Source: Cruorifilaria tuberocauda
Lineage: Eukaryota > Nematoda > Chromadorea > Rhabditida > Onchocercidae
NCBI GenBank assembly: GCA_013365365.1
Contig: JABVXU010001016.1
Span: 1-12,171 of the forward strand
Length of the DNA: 12,171 nucleotides
Reading direction: 5' to 3'
The position numbers and the translations under genes were made by a program. The notes under the pieces were generated by a model. The model searched no databases, had not been told where the DNA came from, and worked only from the letters and a program-made list of their open reading frames with translations. Positions 1-10,200 of this stretch are shown here, piece by piece; the stretch's first letter is position 1; each line of letters opens with the position of its first letter.

Positions 1-44
1 GTTCATTTTCGTTTTTTCACTTATCCCTTTACACATGAGTGCAA

Positions 45-90
45 AGAGAGAGAGAGAGAGAGAGGGAGAGAGGGAGAGAGAGGGAGAGAA
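45..90. repeat. AG-rich microsatellite
   Basis: A run of (AG)n interrupted by GGG steps, purine-only over about 46 bases. It is a simple repeat with no coding signal. Confidence 0.95.
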
Positions 91-863
91 GATAATATCA
101 CTGCATAGCATGAATGTGTAATAATTAGATGCTGGTTGTGTTAAATGCTGATTAGCTGTTGTAGATATACTTAGATAATAATAGCATAGTTTGAATTCTA
201 TTGTTTATAAATATCTTTAAGGGTTTAAAGAGATATGATAAAAGTGATGAAGGAGGGATAACCTTTGCACTCATCCTCATTACTTCATTTCACTAATTGA
301 CATATTAAAATTTTAACTTGAATAAGTTAGTAGTAATTATTATTTTCATTGTTCATTTCTTGCCTCAGCTTTTCTTTGTTTTCATTCATTTCTGCTAATT
401 TGATGTTCATTTGTAACACGCGAAATACCATTTTAATTTCAAATTTCCTTATCAATGTAGAAAGATGGAACACTTTGTGAAGAGTTAATTCTTTCAAAGA
501 TTTCTTTCAAATCTATTTTATCTATCAATCCTTCACAATGTACCGCTAGTATGAAGAAGAAAAGATTCAAAAATTCATTAAAAGATTGATTTCAAGCAAT
601 ATTTCATTACAGCAATATCAACGATTCTTAATTCTTTTTCAATTAAAAGAATTAAATTTTTGAAACAATGAAATTTCGGATTTGATGCAAATGAATCGAT
701 TGATTTTTCTTTTACAGAAATTACCGCACATTTAAGAAATGATAACATACCTAAATATACATTAAAGTCTTACATTAATGTTGAAAAAACGATCAGAGAA
801 GTGAGGAATTTCACAAGTACTAATTGAAACGGTCGTAGAAACAAAGGAATCAGCCATTCTTCT

Positions 864-895
864 TCAACCGCCCATATTTGGATGCATAAAAAAGC
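864..895 (-). CDS. Candidate terminal exon (tentative)
   Basis: After AATTTAG, this 32-base stretch opens with the two bases GC needed to complete the last codon of exon 8 as Gly. It then reads FFMHPNMGG and stops at TGA (866-864). The region is a little more GC-rich than its flanks, and the Gly/Pro/Asn/His residues resemble the tail. The acceptor is only fair and the exon is very short, so this could easily be chance. Confidence 0.22.
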
Positions 896-1130
896 CTAAA
901 TTAATTTCAACTTAAAACTTATCACCTACAATTCTAGGCACTTATTAAGTTTCAATATTATATTCTCTTTCCTCACCAAAAAAAACAAATTAACTATTAT
1001 TAGTGTATTTTAAATATTTCATAAATCAAATTATAAAATTTTTCACAAGTTTGTTATTATTTATCCAAAAGAAAAATATAAATTGTTTTGCTTAATTAAT
1101 GAACATATTAATTACGAAGCAGAAAATTAC

Positions 1131-1261
1131 CGTGATCGTAGCCACCGCCTGTACCAAAAGCGCCATTTGTTGGAAAGTGTGATGGCCACGAAGCGAAACT
1201 ATTGTTTCCGGTGCGCCACGGGTCATTCCACCCGGTAGTAGATGGCCTTCGAGAGGGATAG
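1131..1261 (-). CDS. Exon 8: large tail exon, copy B (last exon clearly recognised)
   Basis: The exon is 131 bases, from CTTTAG|C to G|gtaatttt. It encodes YPSRRPSTTGWNDPWRTGNN and then SFASWPSHFPTNGAFGTGGGYDH. Asn-Asn-Ser is an N-glycosylation sequon. Relative to copy A it gains six codons before FPTNG and loses five after it, all in frame. The 3' end is uncertain. Reading on through the donor adds GNFLLRN and stops at TAA (1110-1108); the matching read-through of copy A would give GNFLLPN and a TAG. So either this exon is terminal and the CDS ends at 1108, or it splices onward to an exon starting with two bases of a codon. Confidence 0.82.
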
Positions 1262-4200
1262 CTAAAGATTAGCTTTAATAAGTTCTCAAAATAAATTGAT
1301 TTTCAGAAGGAATACTATGTATTTGATTTTACACGCATTAAAATGAAATTTTCTTCTGTTATCGAAATAGTTTAAAATTAGAAATTAAAATTATTTCTTA
1401 TGATAATTATTGATTCCATGTTAATCATCATAATAACAATGGTAAAATTTACTGTTATCAATTTGAAGTGTATATTTAACATCTCATAAGATGATTATGA
1501 ATATTTATGACTGATGACTACAAAAATACAGTAACTGATTACTTTAATAATTATCATAAGAAAAATTCCTTCTGTGCAAGTTATAGTAAGTAAAGAGAAT
1601 TTTACTACTTTTCCATTTATTATATTTTAAGATTTTATCAATATTTTAATCAGTGAAAAGAAGTTTATTCAAGTAAAACGAAAAAAGGAATGATTTATCA
1701 TATAAACTTACCCATGACGATTATATGAAGGATCAAATGCTGGATCAACAACTGCTGAAATGGAATTTTATCACTTTTGAATTGAATCAATCAGTTAATT
1801 TTGAATAGAAAATTCCAAATTAAGTTTATAGCAGAAAGCAAAGTATGTGATAAGGATTGTTAATAGTATTGCTGCATGAAATACTTCTCTTATCAATTGT
1901 TGCATTAATAAATTTTCATTGCTACTAAAAGCGAAAAATTGCTATTAATTAAGTCATTAATTATTGAAAATAGAAAACTAACAAATTATTTAATTAATTT
2001 CCATTAATACTTAACGAAAGAATTATTATTAATTTGTAAGTTTTTTTTTGATGAATTATGATTGGTAATGATAAATAGCTAATTTATTAACTTTTAAACT
2101 AATAAAATTTCATAAATTAAATTATAAAATTTTTTATTATTTGTCTGAAAAAAAATGTAATAATGTAGCACAGTAAAAAAAAGAATTGTATTGCTTAATT
2201 AATGATATGCTAATTAGGAAGTAGGAAATTACCGCCGTTGTAGGTACTATTTGCGCCACGAAAACCTATAGGAAAATCGCCATTTGTTGGAAAGTAACTA
2301 TCGTTTCCAGTGCGCCACGGTTCATTCCATCCGGCATTAGATGGTCTTCGAGAAGGATAGCTGAAGATTAACTTTGATAAGTTTCAAATAGTAAAAATAG
2401 TTCTGACCTGACCAATTTATTTAATTTCAGTTTAAAAATAATGAACAAATGTATGAGTAATTTAAATTGTTTACCCAGTTGAAAGTAAACAAATGTTTGT
2501 AGGTGTTAAAATGGATTTAAGAGATTAAAATAAGATTAATTTTAAGTTCATATATGAAATGATTCATTAGTAAATTAAAATTTTCATCATTAAATAAAAA
2601 TTATATGATTTATTGTTAGTAATGACTTAGAATTTTAGTTATTATTAGGACTATTTAATTTTAAGCAGCACAATTATTTGAGAAACCAAAATTGTACAAC
2701 AGAAAATATTAAATCCATAAATGATGAAATTATATTTTGGGAAGTCTTTGTACAAATTTTCAGCAAAGAATAAAATTTGCTGCTAACTTTGTTAGTGAAA
2801 CAAAACAATTCAACCTAAGCTTCAACAATAACTTTAATTATTAAATCTGTGAAATTAATGAAAAAAAGAATACTCTTCCATGACTATTTTAATTATTTTA
2901 TATTATATTTAAAAATTTATTTTAATCTAAATTATTATATTTAATTTATATTTTAAACTTAAAAATTTAAAGACCGAAATTAAAATCTTATTGTTTGCAC
3001 AAATAAACAACGGAAATAATTTATTCTTTTGATGATCATGAGAAATTTACATTACCGACAATACCTCTCTTTCTCTTTTTCTCTTTCCCCCACCTCTCTC
3101 TCTCTCTCTCTCTTATTTCCTCTTTTTGAATGTGGGAAATTTAAATTATGGTTTAGAGAATGATTCATTCATTTTGTTCGTTTAGAAGATTTATGAATTG
3201 ATTTGAAACAAAAAAGAAAAAAGAGAGAAAGAAGAAGAAACTTAGGTTTTTTTTTCATTTCCTATATTTCCTTTATTTCCTATACGTCAAGATGATTTTT
3301 GATTTGATACAGCAATTTTTTCATTTAATTTGAGATAGATGGAAGAAACATGGAAGTGAAATTGTCGTCGAGCGGAAAGAAGAATTTAAGTTTTTTAGTA
3401 ATTTCAATTCAATTCAAATGAGTTCCAAGAATTTAAGTAAATTCAATAATCAAATAGCTCTATTATGAGAAGAACGAGATTTTCCTGAATCTTTTTCCTC
3501 TTATCTTACTATCTTATCATACTTATCTTATACTTATCATACTTACCATACTGTTTATCCTTTTTTCCCATTTCATAATATTTGACAATTCAACTTTTCC
3601 GCTTACGTGGTTAGGGATGTGAAATATTAAGTATTAGAGACGTTAGAGATATAAAATAGTGAATGTTAGAAATGCTGGAAATTTAAATTATGGTTTAGAG
3701 AATTTATTTTGCATTTTCAAAATTATCTCTTCTATTTCTGTTTTAAATTATCATTTCGGTTTAATTCTTTTATTAGCACAAAAGAGAGAAAACATTTTAA
3801 TCTTATTTAGAAATTACGATTAATTTGTCCGGCTATGATAATTATATTTATTCCGGATAAATATTATATTATTCCTTAATTCAAACTAAAAAGTCCCAGC
3901 ATTTCATAAGTGGAAAAATTTTATGCTTCACTTTAAAATATTTCCTTTCCGTTTTTTCTTTTTAATTATTAATTGTCGAATTATTGAAATACAGAGAGCA
4001 AGGAAGAGAGAGAGAGAGAGAAAATTCTTTGGAAGAGAAAAAATGATATGATTGAAATGATATAGTGAAACTTGTGTTTGATATTTGCTAAGCAGATTTT
4101 TTTGTTTTATTTTTTTCACTAGATTTGGATACCGTAATTTATTACTTTTAGTTTAAATCTTTTGTTTTAGCTAAATTTAGAAAAAAATTTTTGTAAGTAT

Positions 4201-7200
4201 TCATTTTCTTAATTTCGTCAAATTTGATAAAATTCCTTTCTTCCAATGAATGACTGTAGTAAATGTTGGATTTAACTTTTTTTGATAAATAAAAACAAAT
4301 TTTAGGTAAATCGATGGAATGCTTAGCTATTAATGAATTACAGCAAATTGAGAAGCAATTGCAAGTAATTGTTTTTAATTATGATAGATATGATATATTG
4401 TTAGTATAAGTAGGTGAAAATTAGCAGTACAAAGTTCATGATAATTATCCTAATAACGGTGATAAAATTTACTGATACCAACTTGAATCGCATGTTTAAC
4501 ATGGCATAGATGATTATGAGTACTCATAAATACTGATGACTACAAGAATAGGTAAGTAATAGATTTTATTTATTCCTTACAATAACTGATTACTTCAATA
4601 GTTATCAAAGAAAAATTCCTTCTGTGTAAGTTATAATAAGTAAATAGAATTTTACTACTTTTCCATTTATTATATTTTAAAATTTTATCAATATTTTCAT
4701 CAGTAAAAAGAAGTTTATTCAAGTAAAACGAAAAAAGAAATAATTTATCGTATGACTTACCGAAAACGATTAAATGAAGGATCAAATGCCGGATCAACAA
4801 CTGCTGAAATGGAATTTTATCAATTTTAAATCATTCAATCAAAGTTTATAGCAGAAAGCAAAATATGTGATAACGATTGTTAATAGTATTGCTGTATGAA
4901 ATATTTCTGGTATCAATTGTCGCATTTAAAAATTGATAAATTAAAAAAAGCGCAAACTTATTTTCATCAATGATAAAACTGAAAAGTTGTTATCAATTAA
5001 TTGATTAATTATTGAAAGAGAAAAATCACTAAAAAATTGTTAAATTTATTTAATTTACTTCCATTAGTAATTGACAAAAGAATTACAATCAATTAGTAAT
5101 GAAAAAATTTTTTTCAATAAGTTTACGATTAAAATTTAAATATTTCACAGAAAAAAAAGGAAAGGAAAGAAAATTTTGGTTGAAAATTTTCAAAGTTTCA
5201 TTGTAAAAATAACTTATATGAGAAGATTTTCAATAATAAATCAATTATTTTCGGCTGAAAAAATGAACGTTCTTTGCTTAGCTAAAAGAAAAAAAAAACT
5301 TTCAAAAAAACTTTCGAAAAAAAATTTTTCATTGTTTTTTCCACTTTATCTTATTGCTTTTTAGAAGAGAAAATTATTGAAAATATTCTTTTCAACTAAT
5401 TTAATTTTCTTTTATCATTTTAATGGATTCAAGCATTTTATAAGTTTCCATCGCTCTATAATATCCATTCCAATGCTTTATTATAAGCTTCTTCAAAAGA
5501 AAGAGAAACGAATTAGTTTATAAATTGTAATTTCTTTCAACCACTCTAAAATTCAGCCGAAAAAAAGGATTAAAACAAAAATTGGAGAAAATTTTCCACT
5601 ACTTTTGAATCAGTCATATCTATTTGACCTAATTTAGGTATACTAAAATTTTGAACTTGCAACAAAAATTCTTTAAAATTTAAAATTTATAAATTTTTGC
5701 TCAGGAAAAGAAAGTAATTTCTCATAATTCGTTTATTCATTGCATGCATGCAAAATAATGCAAATAATGGTAATCGTTAGTGATAAAGTAATTTTTGTTA
5801 GTAAATTTGAAGGAGAGATTTAAAAGTGTTCCAATTGTTCGTTTATTCATTCATGCATGCAAATGAACGTTATCAATTTCTGCTGATAACATGATTTTCG
5901 TTATAAATTTTAAGAGCTTTAAAAAAAGATAAGCTAAAAAGAGGAAATAAAAAAATTTTTGATATTTTAAAAATAAAAAAAGTAAATCCGCTCTCTCTTT
6001 TTAAGCTTTCTTTCTTTCAAATGAATAATTCTTTTCAAAAAAAAAAACAAACTAAAAACTCTTTTCTTTTTTTCTGTAACTTTATAATCTTTCTTAGATT
6101 TATCTTTTCTTTTCTTTTTTTATTTGAACTAAATTTTGTTTTTTTCTCTTCTTTTTCATTTCTAAACTAAATTCTTTTTCTTTTTCTAAAATTCATTTCT
6201 CTTTTTTTTTTTTGAAATTCAAACAAAAACATTAGCATTGAAATGATTCCATGCATTTACTTTGGCCAATTTTCCAATAATACATATCAAAAATATCAAA
6301 ATTGGGAAGATATTCTCCTAGGATATTGAATTTTTGGTTTTCTTTTCCTTTCTGCAAAAAAAATTCCTTCGATATTCTATTCTAACATTAAAATTAAAAA
6401 TGCTTCAAATTAGGGAAAATGAAATTTAATCCGATAAAGCATTTTTTTTAATAAAAAAAAAACAATGATGTTTATAACTTTTACCTTTATCAGTTGTTTA
6501 TCTTTATCAGTAAGTCACTTCTTATCAGTTATTTTGATTATCAGTTGATAATTTCGAGAAACTACAGGAGAGCTATTAAAGCCCATAACATGATAAAGAA
6601 AAAATATTTGAAAAATTGAACTTTCAAATTTCGTTAATTTTTCTTTGAGACAAATAGAAACTTCTCAACTGATAAATGATAAGAGACAGAAGTATTAACA
6701 CTTATCATTTATGATAATATCAAAATTTGGCTTAGCGATTCATAGTGAAATATTTCATCTTAATAGACGAAAAACTGATTGGACAGCTAAGAAAAGAAAT
6801 TCACAAAAGCTAATAAAGTTTAAAGGTCAAGAGCTGCTACAGTAATATCCTTGAAAACTTCTAAGCTATAATTCGCTCAGAGTAATTTGTTAGTAACTTA
6901 AAAACGCTGTAGCAATTTTTAAACGTATTTAAATTAATTTTTTAAACTATATCACAGACAAGCAGGCAAATTCATCAGTCAATTAATAGATAAGCATATT
7001 AAATATTTGAAACAATAATTTCTCAACAAACTAAATTCCAACTTTTATTTCGTTGTCAATTTTTTTTTGATAAATTATTCTTATGTGAAATATTGATTAA
7101 ATTAAGTTGCCGTTTTAATTTAAGCTAAAACTCAACAACAAGTTAATTTTTACAGTACAAAAAAAACAGCGCAGAAATTTACAGTTTCATCAATTTTTTA

Positions 7201-10200
7201 TTTTTAACAAAATATTTCTTTTTCATGTATTTAATTTAAAATTGCTTAATATTGCAATCTTTGATATTTTGTAAAATTACTGAAATACATTTGCATATTT
7301 GTCATGCAAAATTAAAATTAATATGGGTGGATTTTGATGATGAATTATGATTGATAGTGATAGATTGCTAATTTATCATCTATAACGATCGAATTATTTA
7401 CGCTATTTTCTCATTCTGATATTCCAAAACTACGTAAACAAATAATTGAATTTTGAATTTGGAATTATATGAATTTGAATTATTTGAATTTAAGTTTTAT
7501 TTTTGGATTTCAATTATTTCTGTACTGAAACAAATACAAATATATTTGTATGAAATAATTCATACTGTTGCTATTGTTGTTAATTAATAATATTGCTATT
7601 ATTATAATTACTGATATTATCAACGTTGTTGTTGTTATTATTATTATCATTACCATTATCATTATCATTAATATCAATTATCATTAATATCAATTTAATT
7701 TTTACATTCCTTTTGGAAACGATTTTTTCATTTAAAAGTTATATCCAATAGTGAAAATACAATTCAATAAATGATATTACATAATTACATTGAAATTTTA
7801 ACCTTAATAAGTTTTATTGCTTCTAAAATTCCGATTAATTAATTATTAGCTGAATATCAAAAATGCTAATGCCAGTATCACTTCAAATAAGAATCAATTA
7901 TCAATTAATTTTTTAAATGAATATATCAGTACTAATTTTGATTTAATTAATGCTATCAAGTGAGGAATAAGTCAGTTTCTCTATTAAAATTTATAAATTT
8001 AAAGTAAAAAGCAAAGAACTAACAGTTATAAAATTCCTTTTGACATGAAACACCCGTATAGCACGGTCGTTCATCATCGGGGCGATCAATATTTTTGCAT
8101 GCGTAATCATCAATTCGTTCACCTTCCTGTCGACATTCCACCTGAAATGATAAACAAGGAAATGATAGCTAGAAAAAACCAAACGAAAAGTCTAGCCACC
8201 TGCATTTGCCTTCATTAGCTTTCCGATAATTAATTAATGAATGATATAATTACTAATAAATAAATTCATTCCATCCCTCCTTTCTGATTAATTCATTTAA
8301 TACTTAATTTTTCTAATCACAATTATGCCATGTATCATGATGCATAATATTTTGTATTACTTAATTTCGAATACCCCGTACTTTTATTTCTTAGAATTCG
8401 GAAATTACTAAATATATTCTCCTAATCCGATTACCTGTCTTGTCCTAAAACCTTTACCACAGGTAACCGAACAGGGAGTCCAATCACCTTTCTCCCACTT
8501 TGGACAACTTTTCCTACCACATCTTCTGTTTGTTACCTGAAAAAAAAAAGAAAATTGGAAAATTTTCAAAACAAAAATTATAAGTTAAACTCATTTCGGT
8601 CAAATTACAGGTTAATCTGAAAAAACTAATTCTGATTTAATAATTTTAATACAAAATAAATAAACATTTTAAATACACTATAGCTTATGAAAGAAACTAA
8701 TCATGATTTGTTAAAATGTGAATTTAAATTAAATATCTATTCTGTTATAATTATTTTATATAATTAAAAAAATTAAGCAATCAGGCTAGAAGAGAAAAAG
8801 TTTCAATTCTGAAACGATTAGAAAATTAGTATTTAGAAAAAAAAACTTTATAAAGTTTAAATTTGCAAAAACGGAACGTTTCTAAAAACTAAAATTTTTT
8901 TGAATTAAATTTCGAATAAATTAACTTTGCTTAAGTTTTTTTTCATTCATTAAAGCATTCTTAGCTTCAGGTTTTTTTTTCTTCACTAAACTTAATCAAC
9001 AAAATGGACCGGTCGATGAGTTTGCCAGCAATACTGATCGTCAACTTTCCGATTTTCCACAACCATATCCTTCGTATCGTTGGAACTTTCCACACAGTAT
9101 ACCGTTCTTGTCTGATGACCACCACCACATGATACAGTACATTCCGACCATTTTCCAATCATCCATCTATGAGATCGAAATTTTTACAATTTAAAAAATT
9201 TTCTAAAAATTAAAATTGCTCTTTTACAAAAGTTATTAAATGAAAAGTAACATGTACAGTAATTAAGAGAATTGTCATTGCTTTTGAATTATGCAAATTG
9301 CTAATATAATTTGGTATTTAAAAAGAAATTTATAAAATTGAAATCAGTGAAAAAAAAGAAATTTTTTTCTGCTCTAATTAACAAAAGAACAATTCTTTTA
9401 ATTAATTAGTACATATTACTTTATGCAGCAAATTATGCTATTATTTTTTAAACAGAAGAAGCATTAGCATTAGCATATCTTAGCATGCAATGTATTTAAT
9501 ATTTCCAAAGGATTTAATATAAGCTAATGTTTAAATGTGGATTATTGATTGAATTCTTACATTTTATTAAATTTGAAAAAAAGAAATTCATATTAATTAT
9601 CATCGGAGGGATGATAAAATATTCGCGAAATATGCTTGTCTATGCAATATGATATGATCTGATATGATAAGGTAAGAGTTATAAATTGCTAATTTTAATT
9701 TTTTTTTGAAAACTTAACAGATTTATTGTTTTTTCAAAGATCTAATTTAATTTATTTATTATGATATCATATAGATAAGTATATTTAGCAAATATTTCAT
9801 CATCTCTTTCATGATAATTGATATGACATATGATGTAAAATTTATGGAATAAATCGAAACTTAAATACTTTATAATCGAATTTAGTAGCTTACATTTCAT
9901 TCATTTACTTCTTCATATTTCATCAATTCAGTGTGTCCTATAGATTTTATTTAATCAGTTAAAGATTCTTTTAGATTACATATATCCTTCGGAAATATTT
10001 TAAATATAAAAAATAGAATTTGAAAGGCATTCCAAAAAAAAGCAAAGAGTATTTCCAGGTTTTTTTCTTTTCCCTTTACTGTTTTTTGTAATAAAGAAAT
10101 TATCGTTAATTTCAATTATATCGTTTAATCGTTTTTACTTCGTTAATTATTGTTAATTTCATTTTTTGTATTTGACTTCAAATACTTTTTTTTTCTAATA

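Larger units (their letters stand above)
1..1107. other. 3' flank or last intron(s) of the gene; no firm gene
   Basis: The stretch is AT-rich, with an AG microsatellite at its left end. Bases about 1010-1130 match about 2100-2232, the segment that follows exon 6, and so mark the end of the tandem duplication. Two candidate last exons are noted (895-864 and 394-327). No canonical AATAAA is evident just beyond 1108 on the minus strand. No plus-strand gene is seen. Confidence 0.6.
1010..2090 (-). repeat. Tandem duplicate unit B (exons 7-8 with introns)
   Basis: The unit is about 1.1 kb: upstream intron sequence, small exon, 450-base intron, large exon and downstream intron. All parts have counterparts in the same order in unit A (from about 5100, with an outlying match at 7339-7376, down to about 2100). 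Borders are approximate because they were judged by eye. Confidence 0.75.
2361..4760 (-). other. Intron 5 (2.4 kb), with about 2 kb lacking in the duplicate copy
   Basis: The intron runs from gtaagtca to CTTCAG. Only its two ends match intron 7: about 4440-4760 at the 5' side and about 2361-2400 at the 3' side. The middle (about 2405-4435) holds CT and GA microsatellites, a CTTATCATA-type tandem tract and a 27-base direct repeat, but no open frame I would call a gene. Confidence 0.78.
2100..5100 (-). repeat. Tandem duplicate unit A (exons 5-6 with introns)
   Basis: The unit is about 3 kb, with the same order of parts as unit B, but the small-to-large intron is about 1.95 kb longer. If the match 2050-2087 to 7339-7376 belongs to the duplication, unit A extends to about 7380 and its upstream intron also holds over 2 kb absent from B. 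Confidence 0.72.
4804..8023 (-). other. Intron 4 (3.2 kb), or intergenic DNA if the gene ends at 8019
   Basis: If exon 4 splices to exon 5 this is one intron, from gttagt to TTTCAG. If the TSP1 gene ends at 8019, it would hold that gene's 3' end and the promoter of a separate tail gene. No start exon with a signal peptide and one leftover base was found here, which favours one gene. It contains the GATA-site cluster, a hairpin and short direct repeats. Confidence 0.6.

Noticed and set aside
35..274. 12-base inverted match ATGAGTGCAAAG (35-46) and CTTTGCACTCAT (263-274)
   Set aside because: Exact, but the flanks do not extend the arms and no target duplication is visible, so there is not enough to call a mobile element.
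578..748. 56-codon minus-strand frame starting MLSFLKCAVI after a TTTAG
   Set aside because: Its phase would fit after exon 8, but its length is no more than expected by chance here and its composition is unlike the tail.
1131..1261. Second fully open frame in exon 8 (reading ATC CCT CTC GAA ...)
   Set aside because: The same frame hits TAG in the sister exon 6, and silent changes between copies fall in the other frame.
4570..4800. 76-codon minus-strand open frame starting in exon 5
   Set aside because: It reads the small exon in the wrong frame and runs through a perfect gtaagt donor into intron. The CCG/CCA difference between copies becomes non-silent in that frame.
5176..5364. 62-codon plus-strand open frame
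   Set aside because: Lysine/phenylalanine/leucine-rich chance frame in A/T runs, with no start context or homology.
6557..6592. Short signal-like start MLWALIALL on the minus strand
   Set aside because: It stops at TAG after nine codons and the possible donor gives the wrong phase for exon 5.
8967..9158. 63-codon open frame overlapping exon 2
   Set aside because: It lies in a different frame from the TSP1 motif and carries no domain.
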